Below, one piece after another: positions 1 to 8,485 of a stretch of 64,000 bases of DNA. The notes under the pieces were generated by a model that saw only the letters and a list, made by a program, of their open reading frames with translations, was not told the origin of the DNA and did not search any database. The stretch lies in contig BOJX01000003.1 of the NCBI GenBank assembly GCA_016860685.1, positions 1-64,000 on the forward strand. Reading direction: 5' to 3'. How positions within the stretch are numbered: position 1 is the first letter of the stretch; each line of letters starts with the position of its first letter. The translations under genes were made by a program, and so were the position numbers. This stretch comes from Planctomycetota bacterium (GTDB lineage: Bacteria; Planctomycetota; Phycisphaerae; UBA1845).

Positions 1-67
1 CCCTGCCCAACACTCGCCGCTCATCAGCCGTCAACGTAATCACAACCGCCACTCGCATGACGTGCAT
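1..67 (-). CDS. IS630-family transposase, N-terminal part only (runs off the window)
   Basis: Reverse-strand translation MHVMRVAVVITLTADERRVLGR.. resembles IS630 transposase N-termini; the adjacent recombinase loses homology at about 135. Confidence 0.45.
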   Translation of the reverse strand, partial: MHVMRVAVVITLTADERRVLGR

Positions 68-135
68 CCTCCCCTCGAAGAGGGATACACGCCAGGTGGC
101 GATAAGATTCATTATTTCTGAAACATTACAGTAGT

Positions 136-1083
136 TGCCCACGCTTCCACCGCACGGCGCTGTCCTACATCCTCAACAACCGTTTCTACATCGGCATGGT
201 CACCTTCCGAGGGCAGACCTACCCCGGCAAGCACAAGCCCATCATCGAACTGGATGTGTTCGAGCGATGCCAGGACCTGCTCCAAGGCAAGAACCGCCGC
301 GTGCGCAACGCCAACCACTACCTGGCCGGAGGCATGTTCGTCTGCGCCCACTGCGGCTACGGAATCACCGGCGAACGCATCGTCCGCCGGATGAAGAGCG
401 GCAGAGTTCACGAGTACGTTTATTACCGCTGTGGAAACCTCGAACCCGCCCCCGACCACCCCGTGGTCCGATGGCGGCAGGACCAACTCGAGGAAGCCAT
501 CCAGCGCGACCTCGCAGCGCTGCACATCCCGCACGACGAGCGCCGCGACTGGTTCCGTCGGCATCTGGCGGCTGCCTGCGACGATCAGAACCGCCTGCGC
601 GAGGAGCGGAACCGCCAGGCCCGCAAACGCCTGACCGAACTGGACCAGATGCAGCAGCGCCTGCTGGATGGCTACCTCGGCGGCGCGATCGAAAAGGAAG
701 CGTTCACCGCCAAGACGACCGAGATGAAAGCCGAGGCCGAACGGGTGCGGCAGCAGTTGGACGGGGCGGGGACGTGCGGCGACGAGGTTGGCCAGCACGT
801 GCTGGCGCTCTTCGACTTCGCCCAGAACGCGGGCCAGGACTGGGGGGTTTCTGGGAAAGACGCCCGGCGGGCGATCCTCGGGCGCGTTTTATTGAAACGG
901 TCATTGAGCGACGTAAGTCTTGTCACGACAAAGAGAAAGCCCTTCGACGTGCTCATCGAAGGGCTTGATCTCTCGAAAAGTCGGGGTGACAGTACGCCAG
1001 TTGAACTCTTCGTGCAAGGAATCCGGGCCTGGGAGCCTGGAATCAAGGGTCTGCTCTCCCGTGAAACCGTGAAACGCGATTGA
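136..1083 (+). pseudogene. Large serine recombinase, C-terminal remnant (resolvase domain missing)
   Basis: Reads FHRTALSYILNNRFYIGMVTFRGQTYPGKHKPIIE..., zinc beta-ribbon CAHCGYGITGERIV..YYRCG, and the same C-terminal KPFDVL.EGLDLSKSRGD as the 57299-58792 recombinase; no catalytic N-terminal domain. Confidence 0.8.
933..992. repeat. Left 60-bp direct repeat, putative attL
   Basis: gagaaagcccttcgacgtgctcatcgaagggcttgatctctcgaaaagtcggggtgacag matches 58726-58785 at 57/60; contains a perfect 10-bp inverted repeat (937-946/957-966). Confidence 0.8.
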
Positions 1084-1099
1084 AGGGCAAGGTGGCGAG

Positions 1100-1513
1100 T
1101 CAGTGCGTGGAAACGCTTGGCGAGCCTGGGCGGAGCCCCATCGCCAGGAACGGGCGTTCGGGCGGCTTGTCGGCTGCGGTCTTCGCCCAACGGATGGCCA
1201 AATCTGGGGGAAGCTGCTCCGGCCCCGCATGTATCGTCACCCATCGGTTAGGCTCGGCATCCAGGTCGTCGGGCAGTCGCCCCCAACTCTCGATGCGGTA
1301 TTGTGCGACTCCATCGGGTCGGGTCGCCCGAACGAGCCTCATCCCCGGCCGAATCGGATGCACGACCCGGTCAGTTTCGGGGTCGAACACGAAGTTCGCG
1401 GATCGCTCGCTTTCGGTGATGTCGTTCGGCATGGAAGCTCCTGGCCACGGAGAATATGGATAGTGGAATGAGAGGCCAAGTGTCAATAGGACACGGACGC
1501 TGATGCGCGTCAC
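1100..1513 (-). CDS. Hypothetical protein
   Basis: Reading frame with plausible internal start MPNDITESERSANFVFDPETDRVVHPIRPGMRL... Confidence 0.5.
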   Translation of the reverse strand: MTRISVRVLLTLGLSFHYPYSPWPGASMPNDITESERSANFVFDPETDRVVHPIRPGMRLVRATRPDGVAQYRIESWGRLPDDLDAEPNRWVTIHAGPEQLPPDLAIRWAKTAADKPPERPFLAMGLRPGSPSVSTH

Positions 1514-1543
1514 GGCGTTTGCCGTCTATCGACATTTGTCCGG

Positions 1544-2341
1544 TCAGGAGGTAGCGACAGGGATTGGAGCTGGCAGCCGCCACCGGCCCGCGTGCCAAGC
1601 GAAGTAGACGCCCAAGCCCAGCCCGAACACGACGTGGGCGAGCATCGTCACGACCACGAACCGCGTGGTCAAGTGGATGCCGAAGAACTTGGCATACGGC
1701 GATGCGAGCAGGCAGCACTCAATGGCCACGGCCATCAGCGTTGCCCACAGGGCAGGCTTCCAAGCCTGTGCCCTTGTCGCCCCGATCGCCTCCTTCGCGC
1801 CGGCGTACATCGCGGCGAACATGACGCCGAACGTGGCGCCATTCGAGAAGTGGTAGAGCCAGCCCAATAGATGGGCCGCGGACGAATAACCCGCGCCCCA
1901 CGCGGCTCCCGGCTGTCCCGCGGCCACACCCTGCTCCATTGGCTCGCCCAAAATGAGCGCCCCAAAACGCGGGAACACCTTGAACAGCGGCATCTGTGGA
2001 ATGCCAAGCTTTCCCATGCCCCACGCATCGGAGAACACGAACGGCAGGCGGAAGATGTCGTACATGACTGCACCGAACAGTCCAGCGAGCGACCCGATCA
2101 TCACAGCCCGCCAGAGCTTCCGGTCCCCCTTTGCACGGTCAAGTACCGCGAGGGCGTACAGCGCGGCGGTCGCCGGAAGGAGGATCGCGAAGAAGAACGT
2201 TCGCATGTCGCACAGGCCGTACATCTCGCTTAGCAGACACCAAATCGACGCTGCGGAAAGCACGAAAACCAGCAACCGGCCGGGGCCTGTCCACTGGAGC
2301 AAGGCAGGAAGGCGGGATGGCGCGGACACTTGATTGTTCAT
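1544..2341 (-). CDS. Multi-pass membrane protein, unknown function
   Basis: 265 aa with several hydrophobic segments. Confidence 0.6.
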   Translation of the reverse strand: MNNQVSAPSRLPALLQWTGPGRLLVFVLSAASIWCLLSEMYGLCDMRTFFFAILLPATAALYALAVLDRAKGDRKLWRAVMIGSLAGLFGAVMYDIFRLPFVFSDAWGMGKLGIPQMPLFKVFPRFGALILGEPMEQGVAAGQPGAAWGAGYSSAAHLLGWLYHFSNGATFGVMFAAMYAGAKEAIGATRAQAWKPALWATLMAVAIECCLLASPYAKFFGIHLTTRFVVVTMLAHVVFGLGLGVYFAWHAGRWRLPAPIPVATS

Positions 2342-2361
2342 GGCCCGGATCGTAGCGATAC

Positions 2362-2432
2362 CTGCTCGTGGGGGGTAGAGGGTGAGGCTTGGAGCGGGAG
2401 AGGGGCCGCGTCTCCCGCTTCATCAACGCGGT
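2362..2432. repeat. 71-bp palindromic repeat, copy 1
   Basis: Same as 3384-3454 and 19940-20011; stem gagcgggaga/tctcccgctt. Confidence 0.85.
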
Positions 2433-2638
2433 AAGGCTTGGCCCCGTCTGGCAGTAGGCCGGGGTAGTGCGGGGGGCACAGACTGACAGGATAGCGGTGC
2501 AGGCGAGCGCCTAGAGGAATGCCACACCCACGGCGCCCCGTAATTGTAAGAGGGCACTCCACACTCGTCAGCAAACTCCCACGGCGAAGCATGGCAGAGC
2601 GGTGGCGACATCTGGCGCGTCACCATCAGCCGCGATAG

Positions 2639-3325
2639 TCAATAGGTGTAGTCGATCGTCACCCGCGGTTCGAGGATGGCGCTCGCCAATGCGAGCACCA
2701 CGGGCGATACCCCTCCAGACAAGCCGATCTTCTCCAGTCGATCCGTCCAAGGGCTCTGAGCAAATAGGCGGATATCGTCCTCGGTGAACTCCGACGATTC
2801 CGAGAACTCATCGGCGGTTCGGGGAAACACGCGAAGTTCGTTCGTGAATCGAAGGATGGGGTGATCCAGCCAGCAAGAGATTTGGCTGGTGTGGACGAAC
2901 AGCGTGTAACGAGCCAGCGGCGATGGGACGCCGCACAGAACATCTACGTCATACTCCAAATGCTTGTCATCAAGTTCTCGTTCATAGAGCGGAAGGCCAC
3001 GCCAGTATTCTTGCCACAAACGGGGGTCTGGAAAGCGATCGCCTGGGTGCAAGCGCCCTAACAGCTCGATGGCTCTTTCCACACGCTGGGGATCGTCAAA
3101 GCCGATGTGAGCGGACTCCGGCCGAATCGTCGCCGTCTCGTCCCCCTGTTTAGCGAGTCCGAAATACGGTTCCGCACACTGAAGTCGGATGAACTCGGCA
3201 AGGTCGCGTTCTCCTCTCGCAGCAAGCCAATCCGCGTATGCGAGCCGAGGCGAATCGCTGCGCGGATCGTCATGGATCGCCTCCACTATCGCGAGTTCAT
3301 CGGCTTGAAATGGAATTGTCGGCAT
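2639..3325 (-). CDS. TIGR02996 (repeat-companion) domain protein
   Basis: N-terminus FQADELAIVEAIHDDPRSDSPRLAYADWLAARGERDLAEFIRLQCA is the TIGR02996 signature. Start set at MPTIPF because the longer ORF runs into the 71-bp repeat. Confidence 0.8.
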   Translation of the reverse strand: MPTIPFQADELAIVEAIHDDPRSDSPRLAYADWLAARGERDLAEFIRLQCAEPYFGLAKQGDETATIRPESAHIGFDDPQRVERAIELLGRLHPGDRFPDPRLWQEYWRGLPLYERELDDKHLEYDVDVLCGVPSPLARYTLFVHTSQISCWLDHPILRFTNELRVFPRTADEFSESSEFTEDDIRLFAQSPWTDRLEKIGLSGGVSPVVLALASAILEPRVTIDYTY

Positions 3326-3383
3326 GGCTGCACCAGTTCCCGGCCATTGCCAAAAGCGTATTCGCTGACCGTCGGTTGCGAAA

Positions 3384-3454
3384 CTGCTCGTGGGGGGTAG
3401 AGGGTGAGGCTTGGAGCGGGAGAGGGGCCGCGTCTCCCGCTCCATCAACGCGGT
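3384..3454. repeat. 71-bp palindromic repeat, copy 2
   Basis: Near-identical to 2362-2432; perfect 10-bp stem gagcgggaga ... tctcccgctc. Confidence 0.85.
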
Positions 3455-3466
3455 TCGATGGAACGA

Positions 3467-4216
3467 TTAGCCATTGCAATCTGACCGGATGTTGGCCGCA
3501 TAGGCCAGCACGTCGATGCAGGGCACGGTCGCGATCGTCTGCAACGACGCGATGAACCGGAGAAGGAACAGAGCCAGTGAACAAGCGGATTGTTCGGCAG
3601 CGATTGCCGGAGGTTCGTTTGTCGAGTATTTGACACTGAAGACGCCGTGGCGCACGGCGCAGCCCATGTCGAGCCGACCATCGGCGGGGACCACCGCGAG
3701 CGCCTTCCGGAAAGCGTCGCCAAGAGGCGGACTCCAATCGCTTTCCAAGGTCACCAGCCCGCCCAGGATGTAGTGCGGCGGCTTGGCGGGGTACTCGCCG
3801 CCAGCGTGCTTGATCGGGAGGCTGGTGCGGTGCAAACGGCGCACACTCGCGATCTTGTCGGCCGCATACTCGATGTGGCCGGCGTTCAAGTTCTGCTTGA
3901 CTTCAAGGACCGCATAGACGCTCTCGGCTGGGACGTACAGCGCGCCCCCGAGATTGAGCACGAACGGCGAGTATTGGCGGTCGTGGATCACGATGTCCTG
4001 TTGTTGGCTGGCACCGTCCTTGGAGTCGATAACGAAGGCCCTGTTTACCCGGTAGCGCTCGGGAAGGTGCTTGCGGAGCATCTCGATCCATCTGTCCTCG
4101 GTCACCGTCCCCTTGGTTCCGGAGTGGTCGATGGTTTCGCGGGCGATGCCAAGTTCACTCTCCAACTGGCGGTGCAGCCCGCCGAAGAGTTGGTTCAGAT
4201 TCGGTGTGTCCGTCAT
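3467..4216 (-). CDS. nucC: NucC-like CBASS effector nuclease (PD-(D/E)xK)
   Basis: Motifs QQDIVIHDRQYSPF..PAESVYAVLEVKQ, ASVRRLHRTSLPI.HAGGEYPAKP and ILGGLVTLESDWSP match the NucC family; last gene of a CdnC-HORMA-TRIP13 operon. Confidence 0.85.
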   Translation of the reverse strand: MTDTPNLNQLFGGLHRQLESELGIARETIDHSGTKGTVTEDRWIEMLRKHLPERYRVNRAFVIDSKDGASQQQDIVIHDRQYSPFVLNLGGALYVPAESVYAVLEVKQNLNAGHIEYAADKIASVRRLHRTSLPIKHAGGEYPAKPPHYILGGLVTLESDWSPPLGDAFRKALAVVPADGRLDMGCAVRHGVFSVKYSTNEPPAIAAEQSACSLALFLLRFIASLQTIATVPCIDVLAYAANIRSDCNG

Positions 4217-4229
4217 CGGAGTCTCCCGG

Positions 4230-5162
4230 TTACGAAGCGTGGCCATTGCCGCGGAATGGCGGCGTCGGCCTGATGGCACGTACAAGTTCGACGGCGCGTG
4301 CGCCGGTGACGGGGCGCTCGGGAAAAGCGTCAAGCACGATGGTCGGGATGAGCCGCTGGGTCAGGTCGGAGTACGTGAATCCGCAGGATTGCTCGGCCGT
4401 TTCGCCCGTGGCGTCGGCCAGAGCATCTATGTCGCGGTCAGCGACAGCGGTACCCTGAAGGCCAGCACGCAACACGGCGATGCGTTGCTGGCGGTTCGGT
4501 CGGTGAAACTCAAAGACGGCGGCCGCGCGCCGGCGGACGGCCGGGTCGATGGCGTCCAGCCGGTTCGTACACATGACGATGGCAATCGGTAGCCGCTCCG
4601 CGGCGGTCTCGTCCACGCCGCGGATGAGCGCGTTCACCCCTGCGCGGTCCTCGTGGTGCATCTGCGCGGCTTCGCGCGATTGTGCGAGCGCATCCGCCTC
4701 GTCGATCAGCAGGATGATGCCGCGGCCGGATCGTCCGTGGGCGTCGCGCGATTTGGCGACGGCGTCGCGGACCTGCCGGAACGCACCGGAGATTAGCCGG
4801 GTCATTTCGCCGACCGCCCCGTTCCCTCGGGCGTTCAGACTCAGCGCGTAGAGGTGAACCTGAACCTTCGCGCGCTTGGCTACCTCGTTGCCGAACGAAC
4901 GGGCCAGTGCCGTCTTTCCGGTGCCCACGTCACCGGCAAGGACGAAAAGTGACGGTCGGGCCGCAAAGTAGTCGAGGGCGGCGAGTTGGCCCTTGTGGTG
5001 CTTGCGGCTCCAATCGCTGAGCAGAGCGGGATCCACCAGCAACAGCGTCTCTTTGACCAATCGATCCTTGTAGTCGTCGAGTCCGACAAGCCGGTCGTAG
5101 TCGGTCTGCGCTTTGGGATCAGGAAAGTGAATGACCTGCTCGAAGAGATCAGCCGGATTCAT
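4230..5162 (-). CDS. cap6: TRIP13/Pch2-like AAA+ ATPase (Cap6) of type III CBASS
   Basis: Walker A AGDVGTGKTALA, Walker B IILLIDEAD; adjacent to a HORMA gene with 4-bp overlap (ATGA). Confidence 0.85.
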   Translation of the reverse strand: MNPADLFEQVIHFPDPKAQTDYDRLVGLDDYKDRLVKETLLLVDPALLSDWSRKHHKGQLAALDYFAARPSLFVLAGDVGTGKTALARSFGNEVAKRAKVQVHLYALSLNARGNGAVGEMTRLISGAFRQVRDAVAKSRDAHGRSGRGIILLIDEADALAQSREAAQMHHEDRAGVNALIRGVDETAAERLPIAIVMCTNRLDAIDPAVRRRAAAVFEFHRPNRQQRIAVLRAGLQGTAVADRDIDALADATGETAEQSCGFTYSDLTQRLIPTIVLDAFPERPVTGARAVELVRAIRPTPPFRGNGHAS

Positions 5163-5668
5163 ACGCCGCCCCCAATCGTGGCGCGCCGCAATCCGCAGCC
5201 AACGGCGCTATAGGTCTTGTCCAGCGACCACGATCCGTTGCGGATGACCGGCTCGACACCGGACGAGCGCGCGAACGGCAAGTCGCGCTCGATGGATTTA
5301 CGCTGGCCGGGCGTAAGCAAGTCCCACTTGCTGCTGTAGGAGAGAAAGGAATACCAAGTCGCGCCGGTGATGTCAGCGCCCCTGGGGATTCGCCCCGAGC
5401 GGTCGTCGGCCGTGAGATTGCCGTACATGTCGGCGGTGTACTTGAGCGCGGCGACCCATACACCGTCACGCCGAAAGCCGTAACTGACTTCCTTGACGTA
5501 GGCGCCGGCCAGAAGCTCGGTGAGTTCCTGGAGGTAGTTCTCGATGTCTGTGTCAGAGGGCCTGCCATACGCCTGCTGCATCTGTCGGAGGTCGGCAGCG
5601 ACCTTGCCCGCGGCATACCGCGCGTGCGTGCGGGACCATGTTTCTGTTGTCGTGTACGTCTGTGTCAT
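5159..5668 (-). CDS. cap7: Bacterial HORMA-domain protein (Cap7)
   Basis: HARYAAGKVAADLRQMQQAYGRPSD..ELTELLAGAYVKEVSYGFRRDG matches the bacterial HORMA1 family; between CD-NTase and TRIP13 genes. Confidence 0.85.
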   Translation of the reverse strand: MTQTYTTTETWSRTHARYAAGKVAADLRQMQQAYGRPSDTDIENYLQELTELLAGAYVKEVSYGFRRDGVWVAALKYTADMYGNLTADDRSGRIPRGADITGATWYSFLSYSSKWDLLTPGQRKSIERDLPFARSSGVEPVIRNGSWSLDKTYSAVGCGLRRATIGGGV

Positions 5669-5671
5669 GAA

Positions 5672-6649
5672 TCATCCCCTGAACGAAGTGCCGAGCACCA
5701 CCTGCCACATCTGCACGGCGTGCCCTTTGGTGGCCGCCGTGTGAGCTTCGTTCAGGGCGTCAAGCGCGTCCTGCGCGGCAGTCACGATCAGCCGGCGATG
5801 GTTCTCTGTGTACTGCGAAGCCACGTTGTTTTTCGGATTGACTGGATCGAAAATCTGCACGGGGTCCGGAAGCGTCGCCGGCAACTCGCTGGCCGGGTAG
5901 TGATCCTTGAAGGCAATGCGGGTTTTGAGTCCCGTATTGACGACGTAGTTGAAAAACGCCTCCATCGCCACGCGGTAGTCGGCCATGCCTTGACCCGTGT
6001 CGGCAAGATGAGCGCAAATCAGCTCCACCATGAACGACTTGAGGCGGAAGTTGGCGTCGGCACCTTTTTGCTCCGCAGCCCACCACTTGACTAGGCGGAC
6101 GACCTGAGCGAAGTGTTGCGGCTGGGCGTCCTTGCGCTTGCGAGTGAACGCGAGGTGCATCGGGATGCTGGTCAGCATCAGGCGGCCGGATTTCTTGGAC
6201 ACGAGCCAGCCCTTGTCCTGCGGATCGCCCTCGTAGAACACCGGAACGATGTCCACGTCGATGCCCGCTTCCTTGTATTTGATTTTGACCGAGTATTCCT
6301 GCGGCTCGATCTGCTCAGGCTTCATCTGGGGGTACGCCTTCCGCAGTCGTTCCGCGATCCAGTCGGCGAGCTTTCGATCGGCCTTCTTCTCGCCGTCGTA
6401 GTTGATGTAGAGCGCGACATCGACATCGCTCGATGTCTTCAGCGCGGTACCCTTTGCCAGGCTGCCGGAGAGATACGACTTGGCGATGCCGCAGTCAGGA
6501 TGGTCCTTCATCCATTTTGCGAGACGCTCGCGGAGGTCGTTCACCTTCTGGCGGCGTTCCTTCGCGATGTCCGCCGGCAGGTTGACGCGATCCTCGGCAA
6601 ACTGGCGGATGTCGGAGTGGGCGATTGGCGGTGCAATGGTCATGGTCAT
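5672..6649 (-). CDS. cdnC: CD-NTase, CdnC-type cyclic oligonucleotide synthase
   Basis: GSLAKGTALKTSSDVDVALYI (GS...DxD nucleotidyltransferase motif) and IDVDIVPVF; first gene of the operon. Start placed at MTMTIAPP. Confidence 0.85.
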   Translation of the reverse strand: MTMTIAPPIAHSDIRQFAEDRVNLPADIAKERRQKVNDLRERLAKWMKDHPDCGIAKSYLSGSLAKGTALKTSSDVDVALYINYDGEKKADRKLADWIAERLRKAYPQMKPEQIEPQEYSVKIKYKEAGIDVDIVPVFYEGDPQDKGWLVSKKSGRLMLTSIPMHLAFTRKRKDAQPQHFAQVVRLVKWWAAEQKGADANFRLKSFMVELICAHLADTGQGMADYRVAMEAFFNYVVNTGLKTRIAFKDHYPASELPATLPDPVQIFDPVNPKNNVASQYTENHRRLIVTAAQDALDALNEAHTAATKGHAVQMWQVVLGTSFRG

Positions 6650-6768
6650 TTTCGCTCGCTTCCTGTTCTCGGTCCTGCACAGTCCGCAGCCACCTATTGT
6701 GGCCCGCGAACTCGTTGCCCCTACCCCTGGGCCTCCGGGCAGGCTCGGCACAGAACAGGATAGCCACG

Positions 6769-6786
6769 CTTGACGTAGATGTCAAG
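6769..6786. promoter_or_regulatory. CTTGAC-N6-GTCAAG palindrome, candidate operator
   Basis: Between divergent cdnC and the DUF6932/XRE pair; a further gtgtcaag copy lies just downstream. Confidence 0.4.
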
Positions 6787-6822
6787 TAGTGCTAAAGTGT
6801 CAAGGTGACGAGGACGACAACC

Positions 6823-7398
6823 ATGCCAGTGATCCCCCCATTCACGGACGACGGGCTCCTGCCGCGGGGCGATTTTGAGGTCACGTTCGAGGAGCTGCGT
6901 CAATCGGTCCTGGTCCTCGGACCTGGCGATCCGAGCGACTTTCCGACCTGGGACGCCGGATGGCGTGCGAGGCTCGTGGACAACCTGGAAGTCCTGACGC
7001 GGCAGCTCTGGCGGGTGGGAATCACGGAGGTCTTCGCCGACGGCTCGTTCGCGGAGGACAAGGACCATCCGAACGACATCGACGGCTATTTCGTCTGCGA
7101 TTTGAATCGGTTGCGGACCGGTCAACTGGAACGGGAGTTGAACCTGCTGGACCCCGACAAGGTGTGGACGTGGGACCCGGCGTCGCGCCGGCCGTACCGC
7201 GGGTATCCGAAGCGGCAGCTTCCGATGTGGCACAGGTACCGTGTGGAGCTTTACCCGCATGTGCCGGGTCTCGGAATCGGCACTGGTATCCGCGACAAAC
7301 ACGGAAACGAACTGGAGTTCCCCTCGGCGTTCCGCCAATCGCGACGCGACGGCACTCCGAGGGGCATCGTGAAACTGCGTGATGGAGGTCAACCATGA
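6823..7398 (+). CDS. DUF6932-type nucleotidyltransferase-like protein (putative toxin of a TA-like pair)
   Basis: VFADGSFAEDKDHPNDIDGYFVCD nucleotidyltransferase-like core; 4-bp overlap with a downstream XRE gene. Confidence 0.65.
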   Translation: MPVIPPFTDDGLLPRGDFEVTFEELRQSVLVLGPGDPSDFPTWDAGWRARLVDNLEVLTRQLWRVGITEVFADGSFAEDKDHPNDIDGYFVCDLNRLRTGQLERELNLLDPDKVWTWDPASRRPYRGYPKRQLPMWHRYRVELYPHVPGLGIGTGIRDKHGNELEFPSAFRQSRRDGTPRGIVKLRDGGQP

Positions 7399-7841
7399 TT
7401 CGTAACGAGACAGAGTACCAAGAGGCCATGACTCGTCTCGCGGAAGAGCGAAACCGACTTACCGAGCATCGGGCGCGTCTGAAGCAAACGGGCCTCACGG
7501 ATGAGGAAATCAAGCGGGTCATCGATCCGATGGAGTCGTTTCACCTGCAACTCAAGGAGGAAGTCGAGAGCTACGAGCGGCTCAAGCGGCGAGAGTTCGA
7601 TGAACTCGACAACTTTCGCGGATTCGGGCACCTGCTGATCTCGCTTCGCATCGCGCAGGGCATGTCGCAGCGCGAACTCGCGAAGCGCCTCGACGTTCAC
7701 GAATCGCAGGTGTCGCGTGATGAGCGCAACGAGTACTTCGGCATCACGCTCGAACGGGCGGTGAAAGTTCTCGACGCGCTCAACGTCAGGCTACGCACTA
7801 CAGTCGAGCTTGACGCACCGCGTGAAATGGTCCCTGCATAA
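7395..7841 (+). CDS. XRE-family HTH protein (putative antitoxin)
   Basis: LRIAQGMSQRELAKRLDVHESQVSRDERNEYFGITLERAVKVL is a canonical XRE HTH. Confidence 0.8.
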   Translation: MIRNETEYQEAMTRLAEERNRLTEHRARLKQTGLTDEEIKRVIDPMESFHLQLKEEVESYERLKRREFDELDNFRGFGHLLISLRIAQGMSQRELAKRLDVHESQVSRDERNEYFGITLERAVKVLDALNVRLRTTVELDAPREMVPA

Positions 7842-7882
7842 TCAACCATCGGGCGACGTGCCCAACCAGAAAGGAAGTCGTT

Positions 7883-8089
7883 ATGGCCAAGAAACCAGCC
7901 AATCATCGCGAACCCATCACGCCGACGGTCGTTCGGCAAGTGCGTCAACTCGCCGCGGAAAACACGCCGACGCGGGTCATCGGAATCAAGGTCCAGCGGA
8001 CGGAAGCGGCGGTGCGAGCCATCGCTGCGGACAACAACATTTCGCTGAAACCGACGAATCAGAGTCCGTACAACCGGCGGAAGAGTTGA
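7883..8089 (+). CDS. Small conserved hypothetical protein
   Basis: MAKKPANHREPITPTVVRQVRQLAAENTPTRVIGIKVQRTEAAVRAIAADNNISLKPTNQSPYNRRKS, a recognisable small-protein family; RBS aaggaag upstream. Confidence 0.75.
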   Translation: MAKKPANHREPITPTVVRQVRQLAAENTPTRVIGIKVQRTEAAVRAIAADNNISLKPTNQSPYNRRKS

Positions 8090-8160
8090 TCGGATAGGCG
8101 GCCAACTCGTGCGGAATGGAGGATGAGGGGGAAAATGGAGGGACCACGAGTTCCGCGTTT

Positions 8161-8481
8161 TCAACGCGATTGAGCCTGTTCGTCGTGCATGAAGTTCAAT
8201 ACGGTGGAGTCCTCGAAGTCGTACCAGAAGCCGTGCTCGGCGACGATGCGGTCAAACTCGGTTCGCAGGGTGTCGTTTTCGCGCTCGTAGAACATGTCAA
8301 CAAGCGATCCGTCAATCCGCAGGACAAGATAGACGGCTTCCGCGCCCTGGCTCGTATCGATTGATTCTGGAGCTTCGGGTGTATCAAACATGCTGTCGGC
8401 GAAGAGTTCGTGCGATTCAAGCCATTGTTCAAGCGTCTTGCGCAGTTCCGCGGCTCGTTTCTGGTTCAGGCTCAAGGGCAT
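8161..8481 (-). CDS. Hypothetical acidic protein
   Basis: 106 aa, directly downstream of the DUF499 gene, same strand. Confidence 0.6.
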   Translation of the reverse strand: MPLSLNQKRAAELRKTLEQWLESHELFADSMFDTPEAPESIDTSQGAEAVYLVLRIDGSLVDMFYERENDTLRTEFDRIVAEHGFWYDFEDSTVLNFMHDEQAQSR

Positions 8482-8485
8482 GGCG

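Noticed and set aside
135-968. 277-aa + ORF MPTLPPHGAVLHPQQ...
   Set aside because: Alternative frame over the recombinase remnant; Arg/Pro-rich shadow composition.
3429-3454. Shared N-terminus MM(K/E)RETRPLSRSKPHPLPPTS of two ORFs as a protein motif
   Set aside because: It is translation of the 71-bp DNA repeat, not protein homology.
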